Assembly: GCF_024868665.1 (NCBI RefSeq)
Contig: NC_079913.1
Coordinates: forward strand, 745,544 to 809,543
DNA: 64,000 bases
Source: Triplophysa rosa
Lineage: Eukaryota; Chordata; Actinopteri; Cypriniformes; Nemacheilidae
Direction: 5' to 3'
Part shown: positions 1 through 63,570 of the stretch, in pieces
How positions within the stretch are numbered: position 1 is the stretch's first letter
How the letters are laid out: every line of letters starts with the position of its first letter
The notes under the pieces: model-generated
What the model saw: the letters and a program-made list of their open reading frames with translations, nothing else
What the model was told of the DNA's origin: nothing
The model's database searches: none
Translations under genes and position numbers: made by a program

Positions 1-129
1 AACGTTAATTAAAATATCGTACAATGTATTAATGAGTGTGTCTTCGATATAGCACATTTGCACGCATGCATTCATTCATTCATTCGTGGCTCTGTCTATT
101 GCTAAAGACAAAATGCAGAAGATACTCAC

Positions 130-177
130 GGAGCTCGTGGAGAATTTCCTCATGATCGTGTTCGCCGTCCACAACAT
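130..177 (-). CDS. Candidate first coding exon of a neighbouring gene (weak)
   Basis: On the minus strand an ATG at 177 in a fair context (GCC before it) opens 16 codons (MLWTANTIMRKFSTSS). They run to a good donor, GTGAGT, at 129. A CpG-rich stretch lies upstream on that strand (about 290-370). In human the gene next to SAMM50 in the same orientation is PARVB, so a parvin first exon is possible by synteny, but the peptide is not one I recognise. The rest of the gene would lie outside the window. It could equally be a 5' UTR exon or chance. Confidence 0.2.
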
Positions 178-1273
178 GGCGAAACGCAATACACACAGTT
201 AAAAATCAGGTTTAAAGTCCTGACTGCTGTCACTGTACTCGCACCTGCGGTTGACTGTATTTGGTCTGTTCGACATGAACCAGATTCGCTGAACCGACGC
301 ACGCTGACGTTGTAGCTAGTTTCAGTGCGTGCGCGCTCCCGGGCGCCATTCCGTACGTCACGAGTCCGACTACTATTTTGGTAGTTGCGCGTTCTGGTTT
401 ATAAGAGTCTATTTGGTGAAATTAATTTGCACACAACACATTTGTTAAAACGTAAAACGTGTTAAAACATTTAAGTACCGAACTTGGTTTTTTTTCTCAT
501 AAAATTACTTGCAAAATTTGTTATTTTATTTTGACCAAATGATTTTTTGTGTGAAATTAATTTATATAATAAAACAATTGGCAAAGCTAAACTATGTCTA
601 AATGTTTAAAAAAACAAGTTTGTTTTAGACAAAATTATTTTAAATTATTCTAGTTGATAATTATCAAATAAACAAATCCAACAGGAAAAGTAATCACAAA
701 TTGATACTTACGGAACCAACTTCCCCATCCATAATGATATCAGAGAGCTGTGATGAATTTTGTCTGAGTGAAAACGGGTGTGCAGTTGGTATTCCACTCA
801 AGGCCAGTTATTCGGCTTCAAAGTGATCCTGCAAATGGTCATTTCAGTGTACTTTTCCCTGTCAAATATCAGGCTGTTAATGATCCACCAGATGAACTTT
901 GACAGGAAGAAAAACTACAATACAAAACCAGTCCTGGCATAAACATAATGAACATGTACTTTGAATGATCCCTTCAATATTAACATGTTCATACTGGGTC
1001 TCTAGCACGGCCTGTAGGTTTCATTTACATCTATGTATTGTAAAATTTCCTTTATTTTGAAAGGTATTTGTGCATGCCAAGATGCATCTTCACCTTTTTT
1101 AAAATAAATGACCATGCAGTAACATAAAAAAATACACCACAGTACTAATATTTTTTTATTTCAATTATTTTCACGAAGAAGTTATAAGAGTGTCTAAAAC
1201 ATTTCTTTTAAATTAGTGTCACACAAATATTTCCTTAGGACCACTCATGCCCTCTAACTCAAAACGAACCACT
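178..1273. other. AT-rich intergenic DNA, possible CpG promoter at its left end
   Basis: No coding exon is visible. Positions about 290-370 are locally CpG-rich (GTGCGTGCGCGC, CCCGGGCGCC, TACGTCACGAG), which fits a promoter serving the candidate minus-strand exon at 130-177. The remainder is AT-rich with no recognisable structure. Confidence 0.4.
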
Positions 1274-1991
1274 CAAAAAAAATATTTGGCCTAATACATA
1301 AGATTTATGTATTTTGATTGCATATAGACACAATGATTACAGTCACCAATCACTTGATCCCAATGATCTTAGTTTTCATTGCCTCAACAAATGTATTTTC
1401 ACACACTGTCACAACAGACAATAAAACTTATCATTAAAATATAAGAGTCAAGAGCCCAACTAAAGCGAACACTGATCACAATAATGGTGGTTTCTTGAAA
1501 TGTATACATTTAGATCTGAACCAAGCCATATAGTTTACTTTGCTACCTAATATATTTAAGTAAAATTCAACTGATTTGCATAGTATTTACTCCCTTTAAG
1601 AATAATTTTTTTATTAACAGTTGTTAACTATTAATAAATTTGTGAAAAAATGTGAAACCATGTGGTCTAACTTTTTATCTTCAGGAATAAATTAATACAA
1701 ATTGATTTTGATTTCTTAATGAAAATTACTTCAATGTGATGCATATGAATTAAATTGGGTTTAATATGTAAGAATATGTGATCATGTTTCTTATAAATTT
1801 AAAACACGTTTTATTTATTAATATTATTACATAAAACTTATTCTTACTCGTTTCATTTTCATATGTCTTACAAATTTGTATCAGATTAACTTTATTACTT
1901 TGTTATAAAAAAATATGTAATCTAAATGGATGGAAATTCTATATGCAATCAAAATACATAAATCTTATGTATTAGGCAAAATATTTTTTTG
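1274..1991. mobile_element. AT-rich inverted-repeat element (MITE-like) with about 52-bp TIRs
   Basis: The left arm (1274-1326) and right arm (1940-1991) are reverse complements over about 52 bp with few mismatches. Both contain the self-complementary core CATAAGATTTATG / CATAAATCTTATG. The 610 bp between them are AT-rich with no coding potential. The structure is that of a non-autonomous DNA transposon. The superfamily is unknown to me and no target duplication is clear. Confidence 0.7.
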
Positions 1992-2241
1992 ATTACAATA
2001 AAGCTGGACAATAAAAACGGCAATAACAATAAGAGCACTGCTGGTGGACGCATGAAGGAACTTTTGACTCAAGGACGGTTTAGTCAGGTCTGTCACAATC
2101 AATTCACTTACAGTATCAGGTTTGGCATCAGGGTTGACAAAACTCATTTAAACATTACATTTTCTCATTTAAAAAGGATTATTATATTACATCCAAAAAT
2201 ACTGTCTGGACTAAGAACATGCTGTTTTTCTTAGCACAGCA

Positions 2242-2247
2242 TTTATT
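2242..2247 (-). other. Probable SAMM50 poly(A) signal
   Basis: TTTATT on the plus strand reads AATAAA on the minus strand. It lies about 326 bp beyond the SAMM50 stop codon and is the first canonical hexamer I find after that stop. Confidence 0.55.
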
Positions 2248-2572
2248 GTACATCTCTCAGCATTGATAAACAACATTGAAGGGGTCGGTATGCGTATGAT
2301 ATAGTACCTACATTTTAATAGTTTTAAAGTTTCCCATACGGCAAACAGCTGTATCAGCATCTGATGCAAACTGGCCGTCTGTGTACTCTGAACACATCAA
2401 GGTTGAGAGGTATGCAGCAAAAATCAATAATAAAGAAACCTCATTCAACCTTTTGCCTTCCATGTAAAAAAGCGATTTCTCAGAGTGCGCATGCAGGAAT
2501 TACTATTACCTGTGTTCAACACTCAGAAATATTACAAAAAAGCTATCCCACAATTCCCTGCATCAGAGGTGA

Positions 2573-2618
2573 TCAGAGGAAACGAATGCCTGCACCGAAC
2601 TGCACACCATCACATATC
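2573..2618 (-). CDS. samm50: SAMM50 exon 15, last strand and stop
   Basis: 46 bp encoding [14 protein letters not shown] and TGA (2575-2573). The terminal strand is the beta-signal-like end of the barrel and matches human exactly. It is too short to show up in an ORF scan. Confidence 0.95.
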
Positions 2619-5600
2619 CTACAAGACAAACAAGTCACAGTAAGTTCTAAAATAATTTATTACTAACAAAATAGAGTTATTTCATCTTTGTATACCTATC
2701 TCCACTTTGAACTCCCATGGGAATGCAGTAATTTAGTTCAAGCCTAGCAATGTTCCCCAGTCGTAGAATTATTCCTGCCCCGTAAGACCACCGGATACAT
2801 TCTGCTAGCTTCTGTAGATGTGCACGTGGTCCCTCGCCTACAAAACATAGACTAAGATTAATAGAGGCTAACAATGCAAAGGTTTAAGATTAAAGGAGAG
2901 CTTGGATCCTTGAAAATTGAAGCACAAGGAGAAGATAAACGATACACGTCTTCTTACAATGAAACAATAGCATCCCCGTGTGGACAAATGCGTTAGCACA
3001 TATTAAATAACAGAATCAGGGAAATGATTCAAAACTTTGTATGTTAAGCCTTACAGGGGATTTACAAGACAAAATACTGACCATAGTTGAGGTTGCAAAG
3101 GTTTCCAGCATTAAGGAAGAAGTGGGTTCTAAAGAGGTCAGCTAGGCCACCCCGGGTCGAGCGGAAGGGGAGATGTGTGTACAGGTGTAGCCCACCAGCC
3201 CAATACGCTTCGCCACCCAGAAAATCACCTGATCGGTTTAAAATCACACAGGAAGGGTCAAATCACAAACAGAATATACATTAAAATAAATGAATAAAAT
3301 AAAAAGCCAAAATTAGATTCTTACGGAAAAGGTTGTTTTCTGCGCGTTTAAAAACAATATTTAGAGAATTACCTTCACTCTGGGGGCCTATACTGTACAT
3401 GCCAAAACCTCGAACACTAGTTGGGCCACCCAGGTAGAACCTGCCAGAAATAAACACGCAGGATAGTTTGTGCAATGGAACATAAACCTAAAATCCAACA
3501 AAAAAGAAAACGAACAAACCTGTCTGCAATGGATGTAGGTTGACCCCCAATAGGAAAGAGCATCCCTCCCCACAAAGAAGCAGATAATACCTAGAGGAGG
3601 AGAAAACCCATCAAAATACAAACTTCACTTCTGATTAATGCCCAAACGTCCCACAAAAAGTGACTTTACAGCAAGTGCGGTATAATTTTAAATACGCTAG
3701 ATGTCAACAAGGCTACTCACAGAACCCCAGATAAAAGGTTTGTTCAACTGCACTTCAAAGTCCTCCTTGAGAAAGCTGGCATCGCCACCCGTGTATCCTG
3801 CCAGCTCCTGAAGCGACAGAGCGAACACGGTGAACACAAACTACTGCGCAGCGTAACAGTACGGCTAAAACCCTTCCCGACACCTTCAGTCAATGACGGA
3901 GGTTTTAGGCAGACTAGCGGTGAATGATAAAAACCACTGCTGATGTGTTCTGGGCTTGTGACTGAACCCACACACCTGGCTGATCCGCAGTAAGGCGCCT
4001 CTTCGGGGCAGGATGGCAGAATTCCTGGTGTCTATTGCCATTGTGTGCTAGTAAGAGACGAGAAGAGGATATTTGATCATTTAAAGCTTAAGAACATAAA
4101 CACTGGTGCAGGTGTCTGGGGTTAAAGGTAACCGCTTACAGAAAGGGCAGATTTAAGAGTGTGGCCGCTCTCTTCCCTCACGGCAAATGATGCACTGCGG
4201 GCCAAACACCCGAGTTCACGCCAAACGCCTTCCCATTTTAAAGTGTGGTCCGTCATCCACAGAGGAAACTGAAAGACACATGCATCCAACCTTAGTATAC
4301 GGAGTAAAATCTCAGTAGCTACTGTCATTCTCTTACATTTAATTCTGTAGAAACCCCCCTGTCCGTTTCTCTCAGTGAGCTCCACGGAAACTGGCCCGTG
4401 ACTTTGTACAAGTTCAACGTGAAGCTACAAAAGATAAAGAATTCAGTGATATAGATCTAACCGAAGTGTGGTTGCTTTTCAGCAGAATTACAGAAATCAT
4501 ACTTGCGCTCATAATATCCTGGCTGTGGTTTAAAGAAAGACAGGCCATAGGATGTTTCCTTAGTCCCGTAAGAGAACTGAAAGGTGAGTCTCTCTCCTCG
4601 GCCACACATGTTTGGAAGCTTAATACCAAGTACCTACAGTATGTATAAATAAACACACAAATGCAGAGATGATGCAAATGATGATACAAATCATGACAAT
4701 CTTTGTTATACGAGCGGCTCTCACCATACTGCCTTCATTGTTTCCGACCATAGTGTTGTAGCTTCCGGTAAGTCGCTTAAGCTCGGTCACATCAAATGTA
4801 ACATCAAGTCCATTTGGCAGCGCGTCTGCTCCTGAGGAGATCAAAACGATAGTATAATAGAACAGAAAGATGTTGCAAATAGCATGTTGTTTCATCTTAA
4901 CCCCAACCTGACAGAAATGTAATGAGAAATCTCAAATGTTTTAAACAGAGCAATTGAGTGTAAATTGTTTTGAGAGAAATGCAGCAGCTCATTCCGGAAT
5001 CATTTGTACTGAATTAAGCATACATTGGACATCAGTACATTATGGATGCTGTACCTTCTGAGATGTCGATCACCACCTCCACATCCTTGAATATGCCAAG
5101 ATGGAGTAATTTCTGTCTGGCCTCATGGGATTTCCTCATCACCTGCAGAAACACTGGGGATGTTACCGGCCCTCAAAACAACTCAACCAATCCTAATAAA
5201 ACACACTGAACTGGACTGATAACTTACTTCCACCAGATTCCTGGCCGTGAACACATCCGAGATCTCATAGCCCAAGTAATCCTCTTTAGTTCTGCCTAGT
5301 CCTGAAATGTTGACATGTTGAACAACAACCTGGATAAGACCAAAACACAGAACACGTGCCAGTTACTTTTACAATATAGTACAGTACAGTACAGCGATGG
5401 CAAGAAATCACATGGTACTTTAATGTATACAACAATACTTTTTGTTGTTTAACTTTTAACGCAACTTACATCTTTATTTTCTAAAATCTCCTGCTTAGCT
5501 TCTTGCCCCGCCTCCATCACGTCTACATCATCTGGGTGAACGCCCAGGTCCCGCCCAGACATGGGGAACGAATCCATACTCTACAAAAACACGACGAAAT

Positions 5601-5796
5601 CCATTTATCGCACATTGTGTACAGTCATATACAAACCACAGCTGTGCATTGGGCATTTAACGTGTTTACGTCATACAGTAAAAAAAAGCATTGATCCAGC
5701 ATTCTGAACACAAGAGGTCACAGACAAACCAAGCCAATTTTACGCTGAATCTTTAAAGAAAACAATCAACGTTACCCTTGCGTGCACCGTCCCCAT
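2573..5796 (-). CDS. samm50: SAMM50, sorting and assembly machinery component 50 (complete gene, 15 exons)
   Basis: SAMM50 is the Omp85/BamA-family channel of the SAM complex. It folds beta-barrel proteins such as VDAC and TOM40 into the mitochondrial outer membrane and contacts MICOS. Complement join: 2573-2618, 2696-2837, 3082-3228, 3373-3440, 3520-3590, 3721-3807, 3976-4047, 4140-4268, 4337-4424, 4503-4633, 4725-4831, 5055-5142, 5228-5329, 5470-5580, 5776-5796. Every intron is GT-AG and phases are consistent, giving 1410 nt: 469 aa plus stop, the human length. The start MGTVHAR matches the vertebrate N-terminus. Residues about 45-125 form the single POTRA domain; about 125-469 form the 16-strand barrel. 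The conserved loop motif VRGF is in the exon at 3373-3440, and the protein ends in GAGIRFL. No mitochondrial presequence is expected. No break is seen, so the gene looks functional. Teleosts can carry two SAMM50 paralogues and I cannot say which this is. Confidence 0.97.
2696..2837 (-). CDS. samm50: SAMM50 exon 14, late barrel strands
   Basis: 142 bp. [20 protein letters not shown] through [19 protein letters not shown], ending in a split Arg codon at GATAG/GTATAC. Confidence 0.96.
3082..3228 (-). CDS. samm50: SAMM50 exon 13, late barrel strands
   Basis: 147 bp. [21 protein letters not shown] through the short non-conserved insert STRGGLADL to [18 protein letters not shown]. Confidence 0.95.
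3373..3440 (-). CDS. samm50: SAMM50 exon 12, RGF lid-loop motif
   Basis: 68 bp. [20 protein letters not shown] then SEG. VRGF is the signature of the Omp85 loop that folds into the barrel and is needed for activity across the family. Confidence 0.96.
3520..3590 (-). CDS. samm50: SAMM50 exon 11, barrel strands
   Basis: 71 bp. [20 protein letters not shown] then IADR, with the Arg codon split over the intron. Confidence 0.94.
3721..3807 (-). CDS. samm50: SAMM50 exon 10, barrel strands
   Basis: 87 bp, residues 284-312. [19 protein letters not shown] followed by [10 protein letters not shown], then donor GTGAGT. Confidence 0.95.
3976..4047 (-). CDS. samm50: SAMM50 exon 9, barrel strands
   Basis: 72 bp, residues 260-283, [20 protein letters not shown] then RISQ. 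ILPRRG is a conserved Omp85 barrel segment. Confidence 0.95.
4140..4268 (-). CDS. samm50: SAMM50 exon 8, barrel strands
   Basis: 129 bp, residues 217-259. Contains the strongly conserved [19 protein letters not shown] and [11 protein letters not shown]. The upstream intron is only 68 bp. Confidence 0.96.
4337..4424 (-). CDS. samm50: SAMM50 exon 7, barrel strands
   Basis: 88 bp. Encodes [19 protein letters not shown] then [10 protein letters not shown] before GTAAGA, collinear with the human protein. Confidence 0.95.
4503..4633 (-). CDS. samm50: SAMM50 exon 6, barrel strands
   Basis: 131 bp. Runs [19 protein letters not shown] into [15 protein letters not shown] and ends on a split Asn codon. 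TTTCAG at 4582-4577 resembles a splice acceptor but lies inside the exon; the frame reads straight through. Confidence 0.94.
4725..4831 (-). CDS. samm50: SAMM50 exon 5, POTRA-to-barrel junction
   Basis: 107 bp, to residue 143. Contains [19 protein letters not shown] and ends [11 protein letters not shown], where the first barrel strand begins. Confidence 0.96.
5055..5142 (-). CDS. samm50: SAMM50 exon 4, second half of POTRA domain
   Basis: 88 bp. Encodes [19 protein letters not shown] and [10 protein letters not shown], the helix and strands that close the POTRA domain. The last Gly codon is split across the intron. Confidence 0.95.
5228..5329 (-). CDS. samm50: SAMM50 exon 3, first half of POTRA domain
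   Basis: 102 bp, residues 45-78. Starts VVVQHVN and contains GLGRTKED, the beginning of the POTRA fold, ending ARNLVE before GTAAGT. Confidence 0.95.
5470..5580 (-). CDS. samm50: SAMM50 exon 2, residues 8-44
   Basis: 111 bp, phase 0 at both ends. It encodes the acidic pre-POTRA segment and ends [11 protein letters not shown], nearly identical to mammals. The first half ([13 protein letters not shown]) is divergent, as is usual for this region. Confidence 0.93.
5776..5796 (-). CDS. samm50: SAMM50 exon 1 (coding part), residues 1-7
   Basis: Encodes MGTVHAR and then a GTAACG donor. The heptapeptide is the conserved vertebrate SAMM50 N-terminus, which fixes the start codon at 5796. Confidence 0.93.
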
Positions 5797-7863
5797 TGTC
5801 CCGTGCAACGATGTCCTCAAAATGCGTTCGAGACACCCGGCTGACCGTAGGAATATAAAATATCGCAATATATTAAGAAGCAGTGAGCCCAACCCCCTTC
5901 AAGGAGGACGCCATGACACGTTCCGCTTTGCGGTGATTGGCCAGGGGTACCCTGTGTGCGTGCTGCTGTTTTTTATTGATTTATATATTTATTTATATGC
6001 ATTTTTATTATATGATTACTTTGGTATTTCAATATAACGTTGATAACTATGTTTTTTAATAAAAATAGTGCGCTGCTGTGCTTCCTCACCTCGCGCTCGC
6101 TCTCTGCACGCGCTGCATGTCAGACCCTACTGAGCCGCGATTTACTTACACTACTATATGGGCAAATATGAAAGCTGAAAACTATGCATTGCCCCAAATA
6201 AAGGTGAAGTTATATTAAGGACCTAATGACAATTTAGGCTTTTAGTTTGTTTATTATTTATTATAATATAATATTATAATAATATTTATTATTATTTAGT
6301 AGTTTATTTATTATTTTGTGTCAGGAATTAGCAGGCTAATCTATAACTACACAATGTTTACATTGACGTACTGTACTGTGTAGATTTGTGTCCGCTATTT
6401 ATCTAATTTATCTAATTTGTTCGAGATTATCATTATTAGTAGTGCATTTCGAGTGTTTTGAATTTGTAGACAAGTGTTTCCTTATTAAAGATATATTTTT
6501 TTTCAGTGTTTATATGTTTATTAAACATCAAGTTGTCAACGCCCGATCCAAAATTGAAAATAGTAAATTACGTGTATTTTGACAGCATAAAACATAATCT
6601 CGAAATAATGTCCAGAGAACAAGAAGAAGCAATAAATTATGTAAGGTAAATGCACATAAATCTGTGGCATCAGACCTGTGCCCTCCCACTACTACATGTT
6701 TTTATTTATTAATGAAGAACAGTTTCAACAGTATATCCGTGATCACTTAGTTTGCTTGTGTCCTAGTTGTGATCGGTTATGATGCCCTCGACTCGAGTCG
6801 TACCACAAAACACGTAGTACTCCTATTTGACCAGCAGAGGCCATTGTAACATCTCTGATTTGTTATTTTTTCCCAAACTTTGGAGAAATGTATTTTTTTT
6901 TATAGCGGCAACTATCTTGCTCAATATTACGGCGAGTAAATATTTCCAAAGAGAAAGCGAAATTTCTTTAGTAAGTTGTGAAATTCTGGGCCTGACATCG
7001 GAAACCTAAAATCTTTACATTATATATATTTTACATGATTATATAATTTTATACCACGGGGCTGTTGAATGCTTCATTCTGATTGGCTGACGAATGTTCG
7101 ACGGGTGTGCATTATTTTTCAGTTAAACGCACACCTATGAAGGTGTTCCAGGTCTGCTGACCGCATTACAGTTCCATATCACTTCGCCAAGTTTAGCCTA
7201 CTGTCCACCAGTGAATATGTATTTAACAACAGACACAGTGACAGGCAAATTCCATTGTCTGAGAAGAAATAACTATTAATATTTATGGACAGCATGAACA
7301 TTTGAACAACAATGGCGAGAGCACTGTACAGGACTGTTCAGACGAAAAACTAAAGCATGTATCAAAGGTAACGGCAAACTACATGACACAATCAGCGGGT
7401 TAAAGATAAAACACGAAGCACAAAAATAACAACAACAACAACATGTTAAATTCGTCTGTGGAATGGGTAAACGGGACTTAAAACACTCAGCAGGAAGCTT
7501 TCTATGCCACTGCGAGAACCGCAGCTGACGCAGAAACCTCCATGTCACTTTTTTCTCTTAATACTCTTCTTATACGACAGGGGTGTTAAATACGACGAAA
7601 ACAAATCAAATATACTGTAAATACTTGTCTTTTCACTCTCAGTGAAGCAAACGCGTGTGCATGTGCACTGTCTGTCTTCCTCTCAATCTCGGAAAACTGC
7701 ATGCAGACTCAAGCAACGCCTTCAGATGAGATGCGTAAGAAATTAGTCCTACCAGCAAGTGCATTCCGGGACAAATACCATACAAATGTCTTGAGATAAA
7801 ACATCGTAACAACGTCTTGTGGTATCAGAACAACGTCTTGTGGTGTTGTGACCGTGGTATAAG
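5797..7863. other. Shared upstream region of SAMM50 (minus) and SCUBE1 (plus)
   Basis: No coding exon is visible. The first 350 bp upstream of SAMM50 include a CpG- and pyrimidine-rich block near 6068-6125 (GCTGCTGTGCTTCCTCACCTCGC) that could be its promoter; no TATA box is evident. From about 7050 the sequence resembles an old transposon that leads into the palindrome at 7864. Confidence 0.4.
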
Positions 7864-8011
7864 CGGAATAATTGACTCCGGTCCGTTCAATTATCGAAAG
7901 TTAATGCACACCCGAGGTGTAACGGCCACTCCGCTTCGCGTCGTGGCCGCATTACCACCTCGGGGTGTGCATTAACTTTCGATAATTGAACGGCCCGTCG
8001 TCAATTATTCC
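7864..8011. mobile_element. Near-perfect palindromic element, 148 bp
   Basis: The left arm begins GGAATAATTGACTCCGGTCC and the right arm ends with its near reverse complement (GTCAATTATTCC). Both arms carry TTCAATTATCGAAAGTTAATGC or its complement, with a short CpG-rich loop around 7925-7950. It is probably the terminal palindrome of a larger DNA transposon extending left toward 7050. Confidence 0.65.
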
Positions 8012-8268
8012 TTACATAATTATCTGCAAATCCTGGTGATATCACCGATAAATAGCTATAATAAATAAAACCAATTCATTAAACCTTGAAAGGAGTTCAC
8101 GAAATAGCGCAATTTGGACAAAGAACACGGGATACTTGTAAAGGCGTAAATCTCTACTTTTAGGAAAATATTTAAATATTTAAAGGGGTCTATTAAAACC
8201 AGTAACAAATCGTTTATTTTATTTAATTTTCCGGGTCTTGCCTGTGCACTTAAATCAATGCAGGGAGC

Positions 8269-8325
<57 letters not shown>

Positions 8326-8471
8326 ATCTCCTCCTCAAATGTGTGCAAACCAATCAGCGGGCGTCGCGAGGCATCGAGCTCTCATGCTCTCTCTGGCAGC
8401 AGCAGGAGAAACGCTCCTCTTATCACAGAAGCGCACAACTGGAGAACTCCATTCACTCACAGCCTAGAACC
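8012..8471 (+). promoter_or_regulatory. Presumed SCUBE1 promoter / 5' UTR
   Basis: This lies directly upstream of the SCUBE1 start codon. It contains a 53-bp CT tract (8271-8323), then a GC-richer stretch, and the ATG sits in a strong ACCATGG context. The transcription start cannot be seen from sequence. Confidence 0.4.
8271..8323 (+). repeat. (CT)n microsatellite upstream of SCUBE1
   Basis: About 26 uninterrupted CT units, ending roughly 150 bp before the start codon. GA/CT tracts can bind GAGA-type factors, but no role is shown here. Confidence 0.95.
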
Positions 8472-61399
<52,928 letters not shown>

Positions 61400-62969
61400 A
61401 ACGTCCCTGACCCCGACTTCATGTGCATCTCTTGTTCCGCTGTTTCTCTCTTTTCTCCACTATCTTCCAGAAGGCCTCGCTGCGACAGCAAGAGGTAACC
61501 CTTCAGCCATTTTTTCCCTCTCAAATTTTCTATGCGCTTTTCTATCTGTCCCAGTTTCGTTTTGTAGTATTTATGTGCTTGATTTTGCAAAAAAGCCCTT
61601 TTTGAATGTTTGATATCTACAGTATATATTTGTTAATGTATCTATGTATATATATGTGTGTGTTTGTGTGCGTACACAATTTTGGGCAGGCTTATGGCAT
61701 ATTAGGACACACACACATACACGTATATATATTGTTGTTGAAAAGAGGATTTTCCTGCCCCTGATGTGCATTGGGGTTTTAAAATCCTGGGTGCACTTAA
61801 CATTTCCTTTTTGAACCGTTGGAGAAAGGAGTCAAAATGAATGACAGAGCCAGAGAGAAAAGTTACAAGACAAAGAGTACGAGAGTTAGTTGCGTGTAAG
61901 TTGTTTAACTAGTATTTGGAGCTTCAATTGCACTTGAATTTTATATTGTAAACTTTAGAGGAAATCTAAGTTGCTTTTGTTATATAGAGATGTTGTAGAA
62001 AGTTGAAAACTGCTCCCACACAGTGTTGTTATTAAAACGTAATAAGCCAAATAAAACTGAACATAATATTCACACCCCCTCCTTCAGAACAGAAACAAAT
62101 TCACCTCACATCTCATTATATTGATTTGACCGCCCCCTTAATCACGTCTACGGTCAGTTTGCAATGAATAATACATTGATTTCTGTTTCGGTATAATGAA
62201 CGGCACGTTTTAAGAGTTTGTAAATGTGATGATTTTGGCAAGTCTGACCTTCTTGCCTTGGACTGATTGTGAAGTCATTAATGGGCAGCAATGAGAAAAT
62301 ATGATTTAAAACATATCTGTTATAATAATGGCCCTTCATGTTTGTGCTGTGCACAAAGACACTTGTGCTCTTATTGTTGGACTGTAGATGAAGAGTAGAC
62401 TATTGACAAGAACACAAAACAAGAGCATGTGAATGCTGATTGGCTTAAAAACGCCAAAATAATTTCACCTCCAGCCTGTTATTAGTAGGGTTGTGTGTGC
62501 GGTTCTGAGAGCAGTGATATTAGATGATATAACTGGACAATATACCAAGTGTAATGCCAGCCCATAATCTAGCATAGTTTAGTTCTATGTGCGTGTTAGA
62601 TTTATTTGTGCCTGTTTGTAATACGTTGAGATGTAACGATAAAGGACAGCTTTAGGAAATGCTTGTTGCACTCTGTACACACACATAAACACAGAGAGAG
62701 AGAGAGAAATGTGCCATAAAATTAAAGTGATGCAGATAACACTAACTGACATTGACAGTATTTTGCATTTAAATATATACAGTATAGTACAGTATAGTAG
62801 TTGGGATGGGCCAGGGGGGTTAAAGTTATCATTCTAAAGCTGCTTTGTTATATGAGCACTTATTAATGCTTGTATTTCTACCGTTTTTTAGTATCCACAG
62901 ACAGACATTCATTTAACAGTACAAGAAATGAAGCACGCACTCATCCACACACAGGCTCAGTGTTATTTT
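61400..62969 (+). other. Presumed SCUBE1 3' UTR
   Basis: No further coding exon. An AATAAA at 62050-62055 is the first strong poly(A) signal after the stop. AT-rich, with a short GA run at 62694-62707. Confidence 0.45.
62050..62055 (+). other. Candidate proximal poly(A) signal
   Basis: AATAAA 651 bp after the SCUBE1 stop codon. Confidence 0.4.
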
Positions 62970-63562
62970 CAGGGGCGTTTTTAGAGGTGGCCAGGTAAGA
63001 CCCAGTGGTTTTATTAGGGCGACCAAAGAATCCTTACAGGCAGAAATTATTTAACTGTAATTTACACCAATTCTTCATTACACATAGTTTGCTGGTCAAA
63101 ACCGTACACAAAGAACGTTAAGTAAACAATTTATTTGCAATGCTTTCATGTGCTGACATTATTTTAAAATAATTTGCTAGCTATCATTTGCAGTAAGTTA
63201 GCATTTTTTTTTAGAAAATAAACACTGCAGTACCCCAACTTAAACTTTCGCGAAAATGTAATTAATGAATGAAATCCAGTTAAACAAGACTGATTTTACT
63301 GACCCGATCCCTCTGCTCGCGATGAACTTCCATGGTACACAGACCGTACACTGTCACGAAGCGGTTAGCAGCTGTACAGCCATAGCGATCAGACTGTTTG
63401 CGTCAGTGCGTCAGCGTATGACATCATATTAACGCGAGAGTAATGTTCTCGCGTTACTTTCAGTGCATACGATCTGCGCAGCACTCCGTAAACTCCGACG
63501 ACACATATCTTAAAACTGCTTCGCACAACAGAGGTGGCCAGATAGGTGTAGCTACGCCCCTG
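62970..63562. mobile_element. hAT-like non-autonomous transposon with 8-bp target duplication
   Basis: Ends CAGGGGCGTTTTTAG and GTAGCTACGCCCCTG; GAGGTGGCCAG occurs as a direct block inside both ends. Flanks GTTATTTT (62962-62969) and GTTATTAT (63563-63570) agree at 7 of 8 bases, as expected of a hAT target duplication. A small hairpin (TAACGCGAGAG facing CTCGCGTTA) lies near 63430-63457. No transposase. Confidence 0.8.
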
Positions 63563-63570
63563 GTTATTAT

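Noticed and set aside
4268..4582. Splice acceptor-like TTTCAG at 4582-4577 in SAMM50
   Set aside because: The frame and the human alignment run straight through, from LTFQ to FSYG; using it would need another donor that is absent.
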